NCBI GenBank assembly: GCA_964357255.1 | Contig: CAYHKQ010000014.1 | Location: 1 to 35,308 of the forward strand | DNA from: JBBTIS01 sp038059855 | Lineage (GTDB): Bacteria > Elusimicrobiota > Elusimicrobia > JACQPE01 | DNA length: 35,308 nucleotides | Direction of reading: 5' to 3' | Shown: positions 20,442 through 27,415 of the stretch, piece by piece | Numbering within the stretch: the stretch's first letter is position 1 | Layout of the letters: every line of letters starts with the position of its first letter | Made by a program: the position numbers and the translations under genes | The notes under the pieces: generated by a model | Seen by the model: the letters and a program-made list of their open reading frames with translations, nothing else | Database searches by the model: none | Told to the model about the DNA's origin: nothing

Positions 20442-21274
20442 GAAAAAGCAAGGCCAAGAAAACATTCTTCGTGGCCGCGATCATCGCGGTCGCTCTATGG
20501 AGCCTGGCGCCATTTCTGTGGCAGGTTATAACATCGCTCAAGACGCCGGCTGAGGTTATTTCTGTTCCGCCGAGCTATTGGCCCCGGCAATTGTCTTTCG
20601 GCAGTTATTTGCGAATTTTCCAGACGCGGCCCTTCGCCACCTATATCGTTAACAGTTTAGTCGTGGCTCTAGCAACGACAGCGTTCTGCACGGCCCTGGG
20701 CGCGCCGGCTGCCTACGCTTTTTCGCGCCTGAAGCTCCCTGGGGGTTCTAGCGTGCTCCATGCGATCATGCTGATCGCGCTTTTTCCGCCTACTTTGCTA
20801 GTGGTGGCGCTCAAGCAGTTGATCGGCGATCTTGGATTGCTCAATAACCCGGCCGCGTTGATTCTTGCCTACACAGCGCTCAATCTCCCATTCTCGATCT
20901 GGATGCTGATGACGTTTTTTAAGCAGATTCCGATGGATATCGAGGAAGCGGCGCAGGTGGACGGGATGAGCCGATGGGGCATTCTTTGGAAGATCGTGAT
21001 GCCGATGTCTGCGCCCGCAGTGGCGAGCAACGCGATCCTGATTTTTATTTTTTCTTGGAATGAGTTTTTGCTGGCACTGACGTTCATGTCGCGGGACGCG
21101 GCCCGCACCGTGCCGGTCGGGATTGCCATGCTTTCGGGCGTGACGGTTTACGAGGTTCCCTGGGACCAAATCTCGGCCGCGGTGGTCGTGACCACGTTGC
21201 CGGTGGTGGCGATGGCGCTGGCGTTTCAAAAGCGCATCATCGAAGGCTTGAGCGCAGGGGCGGTGAAAGGCTAA
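20438..21274 (+). CDS. Sugar ABC transporter permease, MalG/UgpE type
   Basis: 278 residues from the ATG at 20438, which overlaps the previous stop as ATGA. A longer open frame exists from 20351 but would run through the upstream permease, and MRKSKAKKTFF followed by the first helix is a normal start. It has about six membrane helices, with the EAA loop EEAAQVDGMSRWGILWKIV near residue 170. An N-terminal periplasmic loop after helix 1 (TSLKTPAEVISVPPSYWP) is typical of MalG relatives. It pairs with the upstream permease. The next gene starts on its stop codon (TAATG). Confidence 0.92.
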   Translation: MRKSKAKKTFFVAAIIAVALWSLAPFLWQVITSLKTPAEVISVPPSYWPRQLSFGSYLRIFQTRPFATYIVNSLVVALATTAFCTALGAPAAYAFSRLKLPGGSSVLHAIMLIALFPPTLLVVALKQLIGDLGLLNNPAALILAYTALNLPFSIWMLMTFFKQIPMDIEEAAQVDGMSRWGILWKIVMPMSAPAVASNAILIFIFSWNEFLLALTFMSRDAARTVPVGIAMLSGVTVYEVPWDQISAAVVVTTLPVVAMALAFQKRIIEGLSAGAVKG

Positions 21275-22296
21275 TGGCGCAGGTTGAGGTTCGCGGTATT
21301 CGCAAGGCGTTTGAGACGGGCAAGGCGGTCCTTGACGGCGTCTCATTTGCGGCGCGCGACGGGGAGTTTGTTTCCTTGTTAGGCGCTTCCGGTTGCGGCA
21401 AGACCACGTTGCTTAGAATCATCGCCGGGCTGGAATATGCTGATGCGGGCGAGGTCTTGATTGACGGCAAGGACGTCAGCGCCGTTTCACCTAAGGACAG
21501 GGATATTGCGATGGTGTTCCAGAATTACGCTTTATATCCGCATTTAAGCGTTGCCGAGAATATCGGCATGAGTCTTAAGCTCCGCCGGTTTCCCAAGGCC
21601 GAGATCGAACAGCGCGCGAGCGCGGCCGCTCACATGCTGGGCCTCTTGGGCCTGCTTGGGCGCCGGCCCGCGGCCCTTTCCGGCGGCCAGCGCCAACGGG
21701 TCGCGCTAGCGCGAGCGCTGGTGCGTCGTCCCAAGGTCTTCCTGCTCGATGAGCCGCTTAGCAATCTCGACGCCGTCTTGCGCGAGAAGACTCGGGGCGA
21801 GCTTAAGCTTCTTTTTGGGCGCGTGAACGGGACCGTCATTTATGTGACGCACGATCAAGTCGAGGCGATGACAATGTCCGACCGTATCGTTGTCATGGAC
21901 GCGGGCCGGATTGAGCAAGTCGGCACGCCGCAAGAGATCTACCGCCGCCCGGCCAATACGTTTGTGGCGGGTTTTCTCGGCACGCCGCCGATGAACCTGA
22001 TCGCTCAACCCCAGGCCCAAGTCGCCGGCCTGATGGCTAAGACCGGGGAAAACCGCCTCATTGGAATAAGGCCGGAGGACGTCGCGGTTTCGATTGAGCA
22101 TCAAGAGGGCTTCATGGAGGCCGCGGTGGTTTTGGCCGAACCCACCGGCGCTTCCACGATTCTCACCTTAGACACCGGCTTTCTCCTTCGCGCCGTTGTC
22201 CCTGGGGATTGGGACAGACCCAAGGTCAAAGCCTGGGTCGCTCTGCCATTTAACCGTCTGCATTTTTTCGATCCCTCCACCAAACAACGTCAATAG
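21274..22296 (+). CDS. Sugar ABC transporter ATP-binding protein, MalK/UgpC type
   Basis: 340 residues starting at ATG 21274, which overlaps the previous stop. All ATPase motifs are present: Walker A GASGCGKTT (37-45), Q-loop MVFQNYALYPHLSV, signature LSGGQRQRVALARA, Walker B VFLLDEPLSNLD, and the switch His in VTHDQVEA. A shorter than usual C-terminal TOBE/MalK-type regulatory region follows (NRLIGIRPEDV). It is slightly short for MalK (about 370), so the regulatory domain may be reduced. It energises the two permeases. This is the last gene of the overlapping set that starts with the giant gene; a new promoter-like sequence follows. Confidence 0.94.
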   Translation: MAQVEVRGIRKAFETGKAVLDGVSFAARDGEFVSLLGASGCGKTTLLRIIAGLEYADAGEVLIDGKDVSAVSPKDRDIAMVFQNYALYPHLSVAENIGMSLKLRRFPKAEIEQRASAAAHMLGLLGLLGRRPAALSGGQRQRVALARALVRRPKVFLLDEPLSNLDAVLREKTRGELKLLFGRVNGTVIYVTHDQVEAMTMSDRIVVMDAGRIEQVGTPQEIYRRPANTFVAGFLGTPPMNLIAQPQAQVAGLMAKTGENRLIGIRPEDVAVSIEHQEGFMEAAVVLAEPTGASTILTLDTGFLLRAVVPGDWDRPKVKAWVALPFNRLHFFDPSTKQRQ

Positions 22297-22299
22297 TTC

Positions 22300-22328
22300 T
22301 TGATTTTTTAGGGTAATGGGGCTAAATT
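22300..22328 (+). promoter_or_regulatory. Possible sigma70-type promoter for the small secreted protein gene
   Basis: TTGATT (22300..22305), a 17-base spacer, then TAAATT (22323..22328). Each hexamer matches 4 of 6 consensus bases. It sits about 37 bases before a good Shine-Dalgarno AGGAGG (22354..22359) and the ATG at 22365. The spacing is right but the match is modest. Confidence 0.4.
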
Positions 22329-22364
22329 ATTAGTATCGTTGAATATTGATCGCAGGAGGCTAAT

Positions 22365-22955
22365 ATGACATATAAAATTTTACTGCTCGCGTTTTCGCTT
22401 TTGGCGCCGGCGGGTTCGGCTATGGCGCAGGATGCTCCTAAAAAGGATGCCCCTAAATGCGAAGATGCCTGCCGGCAACAGATTAATGTCGAGGTGGCCC
22501 AATATATCGACGCTTTAGCGGCGCAGATGTACGGATGCGTCAGGGGAAAGCTTGATATAACTATGTTCGCGGAGCTTTCCGTCAGGGTAAATCGCATTTT
22601 TGTGCTCAAAAACGGGAAACTTAAATTTCGGCCTATTAAGAATTCTGTACGCACACCCCGCGAAGGCGGCGGCGAGGGGGAGGCCGGCTATGAGAATATT
22701 GCCGACTACAGCGAGAGCATTATTGTTTATTATCAGGCCACCGAGGGCCGCGAGGAGGATTTTCCGGAACACTTAGGCGGCGATAACTTCCGGATTGATT
22801 CAAAAATTCAGAAATGCGTCAAGCAGGTTATTGGCAATAGCATTAAGACCAATAAGCCGAATTTCATGCCCAAGGGATCCGTTCTTTCGGAAGAATTCAT
22901 GGTTGACGAGGCGCTGATTCAAATCGTCCTAGCGGCGAGCGAACCGCAAGAGTAG
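22365..22955 (+). CDS. Small secreted protein of unknown function
   Basis: 196 residues with an excellent start: AGGAGG five bases before the ATG. It has a classic Sec signal peptide, MTYKILLLAFSLLAPAGSAMA, with likely cleavage AMA|QD. The mature protein begins with a Lys/Pro/Asp stretch and has four cysteines (two in KCEDAC, then YGC and QKC), which could form disulfides outside the cytoplasm. A central region, ITMFAELSVRVNRIFVLKNGKLKF, looks like beta strands, and a Gly/Glu-rich loop, REGGGEGEAG, interrupts it. The single late Cys before VKQVIGN recalls secreted AgmX/TonB-C-like domains, but I cannot confirm that. It stands alone between the ABC operon and the M16 peptidase. The gene is real; the function is not recognised. 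Confidence 0.75.
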   Translation: MTYKILLLAFSLLAPAGSAMAQDAPKKDAPKCEDACRQQINVEVAQYIDALAAQMYGCVRGKLDITMFAELSVRVNRIFVLKNGKLKFRPIKNSVRTPREGGGEGEAGYENIADYSESIIVYYQATEGREEDFPEHLGGDNFRIDSKIQKCVKQVIGNSIKTNKPNFMPKGSVLSEEFMVDEALIQIVLAASEPQE

Positions 22956-23052
22956 CCGTCCGCGTCTAATGAGCCTACGCGCGATAATTTGAACATTTCG
23001 CGGCGCGCAAGGGCGCAAAATCATCGGTAAAATCGCTACAATTCTTTTGGCA

Positions 23053-25902
23053 ATGAAAAAATTATCCGGTGCCGCGCGGACAATTCCAAAAATTCCAATT
23101 AAAGCGTTCCAACTTAAGAACGGTTTGCGCGTGGTTGTGGTGGAGGACAGAGGCGCGCCCGTCGTGTCGGTGAGCGTCGTTTACGACGTCGGGGCGCGTT
23201 CCGAGCGGCCTGGGCGATCGGGGTTTGCCCATCTTTTTGAGCATATGATGTTTCAGGGTTCGGCCAATGTGACGAAGGCCGCTCACATGCAGATCGTGGA
23301 AAATCATGGCGGCAACCTTAACGGGTTTACCATGAAGGATTTCACGGCTTATTATGAGACCATGCCGGCCAATCAATTGAAGTTGGCGCTTTGGTTGGAG
23401 GCCGACCGGATGAAGTCCCTGGCCGTGACGCAGGAAAATTTCGACAATCAAAAGGATGTGGTTGGGGAGGAAAAGCGTTGGAGCTGTGACAATCGCCCTT
23501 ATATGGCGGCCTTGAACGACGCTTTTCCGGCCCTTCTTTTTGACAAGTGGGAGAATGCTCATTCCGTAATCGGGCGTCTGGAAGATTTGGACGCAGCGAC
23601 GCTCGATGATATTCAAGATTTTTTTAAGACCTACTACGCGCCCAATAACGCCGTGCTTTCGGTTGTCGGGGACGTTCGCGCGGATCGAGTCAGAGGACTG
23701 GCCGTCAAATATTTCGCGGGTATCCCGGCGCAAAAAATTCCCGCCCGGCCCGATTTGCAGGAGGGTCCGTTGGACCAAGAGCGCCGCCAGGCGTGCAGGG
23801 ACCGTTTCGCCGCGTTGCCCGCGCTTTTTGTAGGCTGGAAAATGCCGCCCCGGTCCGACCCAAATTTTCGCGGACTCGCTTTATTGGGCTCGATTCTTTT
23901 AGATGGGGAGGATTGCCGACTTCATCAACTTTTGGTCAAGAAGAACAAATGGGCCGTGTCCGTGGGCGGCGGGCTGGGCTGGCCGTTCGGATCGTTTCAG
24001 ACCTTGCGCGACCCAGTTCCCTTCGGGGTCATGGCGCATCTTTATCCGGGAGTCAACGCCCAGGACGTGCTGGGAGCGATTGACGGGGAAATCCAGGCCA
24101 TTGCCCTGGGCCGCCTGAGCGAGGGGGAGATTGCGCGCGCCCGGCGTAAATTCCAGGCCGAGATTTTGGACAGTTTTCAAGGTTCTGAAACGCGCGCTTA
24201 TTGGTTGGGGATTTACACGCATTTGAACCGGGGCAATTCCAAGGGTTTTGAAGAGGATCTTAATCGTTATCTGACCGGAATCAATAAGGACGATATTTGC
24301 CGCGCGGCCGCTCTTGGGTATTTACAAGCTTCCAAACGTAGCGTGCTCGAAGTTGCGCCGAGTGCGGAGGAATCCCCGGCCCAGGACGGCCAGGGCGCGC
24401 GTTGGCCCCGGGAGCCGTCTTTGGGCCAAGCGACGGGCCGCCCTACTGCGCAGAGCTTCGGGGACGGATGCAAGGCCTCGGGCCCCTACCGCCAAAAACC
24501 TCCGGCCGCTAAATCCGAGCCTGGCTTGGCGCGCAAGAAGGTCAAAGAATTTAGGCTGAAAAATGGTTGGCGCGTCCTGCTAGTTGAGGATCATCGCCTG
24601 CCTTTTGTCAAAATTCGGATTTCATTTCCTTTGAGTTTTCCGGCGGCCTATGACGATGAGAGCTTGGACCGTTGGGCCGCGCTAGGGGACGCTCTTGCCG
24701 ATTTGTTTACGGCCGGGACCAAATCCAAGGATAACGAGGCGATTGAATCCGAACTGGCTATTCTGGGCGCCTCGCTTGACGCGGGCGCGGGCAAGGATAC
24801 GCTCGCAATTTCAGCGTCGGTTTTGAGCGAGACGGCTCTCGATCTTTTCAAGTTGGCCGCTGAAATTTTGTCTCAGCCGCAATTTCCCCAGGACGAGCTG
24901 GACAAGTGGAAGGAGCGCGCCGCGGCCGAGCTTAAAGACCAAAAAACCCGAGCTGAGTTTTTGCGCGAAGTGCGTTGGGCGGATGAGATGTTCGGTCGGC
25001 ACCCTTACGGCGTCACGGCCCCGAGTGAAAAGGCGGTGCGCCGCGTCGCAAGGGAGGATTTGTTCGATTTCCATCGTCTCCAATACGCCGGCCCGGCCGT
25101 TATGACCGTGGTGGGCGACGTCAAAAAGGACGGCCTAAAAAAGATGCTGGATGAAACCTTGGGCCGCCTTGATGGCCAAGGGGGGCCTCGGCGAAAATTG
25201 CGGCTGGGATTAGCCCGGATGAGCAAGGGGCGGCGGATCGTTGTGGTGAATCGGCCCGGCTCCGTTCAATCGGAGATTTCCCTTGGGCACTTGAGCATTA
25301 CGAGGGCGGACCCGGACTATTATGCCCTGAGCGTCTTAAATATGGTGTTCGGCGGACTTTTCTATTCCCGCTTGAACAGAAACTTGCGCGAGGAAAAAGG
25401 CTATACCTACGGCATTGGAAGCTCGCTACGCGGTTATTTTGAAACCGGCGTTTTTAAGATCGGTACGGCCGTTGGGACAAAGGTCACAGCCGTCGCCTTG
25501 GATGAAATTTTTAAGGAGATCGGCAAAATTATCAAGAGCGGCGTTACTCGCGAGGAATTACATAACGCGAAAACCTGCATGGTGGGAGCGACGGCAATCG
25601 CTCAGGCCACCCAGGATCATTTGGCCGATCAACTCAGCGGCTACGCGGCCTTGGGACTGCCAAGCTCCGAACTGCACCGCTTTCGCGATAAAGTTCGCGC
25701 CGTCACCCGGAGTCAAGCGCTTAGGGCGGCCCGGAAGCATTTAAAACCAGAGCGCGCATTGGTGATCGTGGTAGGAGACGCTTCCAAAATCGTCAAAGAT
25801 TTAGAGAGATTCGGCGATGTGATCGTTGTTGACGGCGAGGGCAACCTCGGGGTTGCGCCGCCCGGCGCTTTTGCGCTCGCTAATCCCCCAGTATCTCGCT
25901 GA
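23053..25902 (+). CDS. Fused double M16 zinc peptidase (pitrilysin/PqqL-like), second half inactive
   Basis: 949 residues from ATG 23053 (a TTG at 23047 is an alternative); no clear ribosome-binding site. The N-terminal half is an M16 peptidase. It has the inverted zinc motif HLFEH (His60, Glu63, His64) and a third ligand Glu139 in GEEKRW, 76 residues after Glu63 as in the family. The C-terminal half starts near KVKEFRLKNGWRVLLVEDH and repeats the fold. It lacks HxxEH and keeps the SRLNRNLREEKGYTYGI segment, whose Arg/Tyr assists substrate binding in M16 partners. A Pro/Gly/Ala linker rich in low-complexity sequence (about 24350..24535) joins them. Separate active and inactive subunits are common in bacteria, and here they are fused. 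No signal peptide is visible, so the location is uncertain. Its 3' end overlaps the opposing receiver gene. Confidence 0.92.
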   Translation: MKKLSGAARTIPKIPIKAFQLKNGLRVVVVEDRGAPVVSVSVVYDVGARSERPGRSGFAHLFEHMMFQGSANVTKAAHMQIVENHGGNLNGFTMKDFTAYYETMPANQLKLALWLEADRMKSLAVTQENFDNQKDVVGEEKRWSCDNRPYMAALNDAFPALLFDKWENAHSVIGRLEDLDAATLDDIQDFFKTYYAPNNAVLSVVGDVRADRVRGLAVKYFAGIPAQKIPARPDLQEGPLDQERRQACRDRFAALPALFVGWKMPPRSDPNFRGLALLGSILLDGEDCRLHQLLVKKNKWAVSVGGGLGWPFGSFQTLRDPVPFGVMAHLYPGVNAQDVLGAIDGEIQAIALGRLSEGEIARARRKFQAEILDSFQGSETRAYWLGIYTHLNRGNSKGFEEDLNRYLTGINKDDICRAAALGYLQASKRSVLEVAPSAEESPAQDGQGARWPREPSLGQATGRPTAQSFGDGCKASGPYRQKPPAAKSEPGLARKKVKEFRLKNGWRVLLVEDHRLPFVKIRISFPLSFPAAYDDESLDRWAALGDALADLFTAGTKSKDNEAIESELAILGASLDAGAGKDTLAISASVLSETALDLFKLAAEILSQPQFPQDELDKWKERAAAELKDQKTRAEFLREVRWADEMFGRHPYGVTAPSEKAVRRVAREDLFDFHRLQYAGPAVMTVVGDVKKDGLKKMLDETLGRLDGQGGPRRKLRLGLARMSKGRRIVVVNRPGSVQSEISLGHLSITRADPDYYALSVLNMVFGGLFYSRLNRNLREEKGYTYGIGSSLRGYFETGVFKIGTAVGTKVTAVALDEIFKEIGKIIKSGVTREELHNAKTCMVGATAIAQATQDHLADQLSGYAALGLPSSELHRFRDKVRAVTRSQALRAARKHLKPERALVIVVGDASKIVKDLERFGDVIVVDGEGNLGVAPPGAFALANPPVSR

Positions 25903-26272
25903 TTTTTTTGTAGAGCTTGCCAAGGTCTAAGGGTTTGGTGACATAGCCGTTGATCCCTAGTTCAAAGCCCGTGGTGATGTCGCCCACCTGATTTAACTGC
26001 GAGAGAATCAGGATGGGAATATTTTTAGTTTTTTCCGAAGATTTGAGATTAGAAATTACCTGCCAGCCTTCCATGTCCGGCAGGCGTATGTCCAAAATAA
26101 TGAGGGCGGGAATATTCCGCATGGCCAACTGGATGCCATTGTGTCCTTGAGTCGTTTTTAAGACGCCGTAGTTTTTTGCTTTTAAGGCGATCTCCACGGT
26201 GCTTGAAACCGCCTCATCATCCTCAATAAGCAGGATTTCTTTAGCTTTTTTCTTAAATAGCCGAGAGAACAT
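25880..26272 (-). CDS. Stand-alone response regulator receiver protein
   Basis: 130 residues, a single CheY-like receiver with no output domain. The acidic pair Asp18-Asp19 (EDDE), phospho-acceptor Asp61 (LDIRLPDMEGW), switch Ser91 (LILSQ) and Lys113 (VTKP) are all in place, so it should be phosphorylatable. The N-terminus MFSRLFKKKAK is short and basic. No histidine kinase lies nearby. It is transcribed away from the thioredoxin gene, and its last 23 bases overlap the 3' end of the M16 gene in the opposite direction. The role is unknown; single-domain regulators often control motility, act in phosphorelays, or bind protein partners. Confidence 0.92.
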   Translation of the reverse strand: MFSRLFKKKAKEILLIEDDEAVSSTVEIALKAKNYGVLKTTQGHNGIQLAMRNIPALIILDIRLPDMEGWQVISNLKSSEKTKNIPILILSQLNQVGDITTGFELGINGYVTKPLDLGKLYKKISEILGD

Positions 26273-26304
26273 AATTCTTTTTATATCATTTTAGGGAAAA
26301 GGAG

Positions 26305-26333
26305 TTGACAGAAAGTTTTTACTCACGCATAAT
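26305..26333 (+). promoter_or_regulatory. Near-consensus sigma70 promoter for thioredoxin, implying a leaderless mRNA
   Basis: TTGACA (26305..26310), a 17-base spacer, then CATAAT (26328..26333). The -35 is perfect and the -10 matches 5 of 6. The thioredoxin ATG is at 26340, seven bases after the -10, which is where transcription would normally begin. No Shine-Dalgarno is seen before the ATG. Confidence 0.75.
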
Positions 26334-26339
26334 AACGGC

Positions 26340-26657
26340 ATGCCGACAGAAATTACGGATCGGGATTTTGAGGTTCAGGTGCGCCTGGCGTCTTTGCCGG
26401 CCTTGGTTGATTTTTGGGCGCCGTGGTGCGGGCCTTGCCGGGCTCTGGCTCCCATGATCGAAGAATTGTCCGGTGAATACAACGGGAAGATCAACTTTTT
26501 TAAGGTTAACACGGATGAAAATCCTCTCGAGGCGTCGCGCTTGAGGATTACCGCCATTCCCACCATTGTTTTTTATAAAGGCGGCAAGGCTGTTGACCAG
26601 ATGACCGGCGTGCACCCTAAGCCCGAAATTAAGAAAAAACTCGACGCGCTCCTTTAA
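26340..26657 (+). CDS. trxA: Thioredoxin
   Basis: 105 residues, the normal size of thioredoxin, with no signal peptide, so cytoplasmic. The redox centre WCGPC has Cys30 and Cys33 after LVDFWAP, and the cis-proline segment AIPTIVFYKGG is present. It reduces protein disulfides, for example in ribonucleotide reductase and methionine sulfoxide reductase, using thioredoxin reductase (not encoded here). The start is fixed by the family's N-terminus (EITDRDFEVQV). A strong promoter ends seven bases before the ATG, so the transcript may be leaderless. It is divergent from the receiver gene and followed by a terminator-like hairpin. Confidence 0.95.
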   Translation: MPTEITDRDFEVQVRLASLPALVDFWAPWCGPCRALAPMIEELSGEYNGKINFFKVNTDENPLEASRLRITAIPTIVFYKGGKAVDQMTGVHPKPEIKKKLDALL

Positions 26658-26690
26658 AAAGCGGTTAAGCAGGAAGAGGTTAAGGTTAAG

Positions 26691-26715
26691 CGGTTAATCG
26701 CTAAACCGTTTTTTT
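26691..26715 (+). terminator. Possible intrinsic terminator after trxA
   Basis: A five-base stem, CGGTT (26691..26695) and AACCG (26704..26708), followed by seven T. The stem is short, but the T run and the position 34 bases after the trxA stop fit Rho-independent termination. The nearby ggttaa repeats make other foldings possible. Confidence 0.45.
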
Positions 26716-26739
26716 GAAAGCGTTTAGTTCTGCTGGTTT

Positions 26740-26801
26740 GTCATTCCGGCGGAAGCCGGAATCCAGAGAAAAATTTGGCCACCGGCTTGCGCCGGTGTGA
26801 C
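26740..26801. repeat. Intergenic palindromic repeat element, two hairpins
   Basis: A 62-base element with GTCA at one end and TGAC at the other. The left hairpin is attccggc / gccggaat with loop ggaa (26743..26762). The right hairpin is caccggc / gccggtg with loop ttgc (26780..26797). An AT-rich spacer, gagaaaaatttgg, lies between them. This is the intact, non-coding relative of the in-frame copies at 7621 and 13727. Elements of this shape (GTCATTCC...GGAATCC) occur in many bacterial genomes as REP/MITE-like repeats. Confidence 0.8.
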
Positions 26802-26866
26802 GAGAAAACCGCAAGGAACCTTAACAAACGCTTTTGTTTTTTTGCATACGAGGAGGTTTGTGATTG

Positions 26867-27415
26867 ATGAGTTTGGCTAAGTTGGCAGGACTGTTCATCG
26901 CGTTGAGCGTGTTCGTTGCCTTGGGCTCCTGCAAAAAGGAAAGGATCGTTTCACCCGACATCGTGGCGCTTGCGCCCGCTTTGGCGGCGCCGGCCAAGCA
27001 GGCTCCCAACTTAGCGCTCCCCTTGGTTTCGAGCGGAGCAACGTGGGAATTGGCCTCTGTGTTGGGAAAAAAAACCGTTTTGTTGGCTTTTTTTACCACT
27101 TGGTGCCCTCATTGCAAACGTTCCATGCCCTATCTTCAGGAGCTCTACGAAAAAAACGATTTCAATAATTTGGAAATTATCGCCATTGATATCGAAGAAA
27201 AGCCGGAGCAGGCGCGGGCATTCGTTAAAAAATACGGCCTTAAATTTCCGGTCCTTCTGGCCGAGGATCAGGGCGCATTCGCCCGGAACTATCCCGTGCG
27301 TTACCTGCCGACTCTATATTTGATCGGACGCGACGGCTCGCTGGTCAAAAGATATGAAGGTTTTCATCCGTCCATACTCGATGAAGTCTCCAGACAAATT
27401 TCCCTTTCCAACTAA
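26867..27415 (+). CDS. TlpA/ResA-like thioredoxin-fold lipoprotein
   Basis: 182 residues from ATG 26867, chosen because AGGAGG lies at 26851..26856 and a clean lipoprotein signal follows. The lipobox is LGSC with Cys22 lipidated. A Pro/Ala spacer (about 30-50) leads to the TlpA-type thioredoxin domain: LLAFFTTWCPHCKRSMPYL with the redox pair CPHC, then IIAIDIEE and the cis-proline stretch RYLPTLYLIGRDG. Such anchored proteins reduce disulfides outside the cytoplasm, often for cytochrome c maturation or oxidative folding. The substrate is not shown here. The 3' end overlaps the polA start, so the two are probably cotranscribed. Confidence 0.92.
   Translation: MSLAKLAGLFIALSVFVALGSCKKERIVSPDIVALAPALAAPAKQAPNLALPLVSSGATWELASVLGKKTVLLAFFTTWCPHCKRSMPYLQELYEKNDFNNLEIIAIDIEEKPEQARAFVKKYGLKFPVLLAEDQGAFARNYPVRYLPTLYLIGRDGSLVKRYEGFHPSILDEVSRQISLSN

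Noticed and set aside
26658..26866. CRISPR array or small RNA gene in the trxA-tlpA spacer
   Set aside because: Only one two-hairpin element and short ggttaa repeats are present; there are no regularly spaced repeats and no spacer series.
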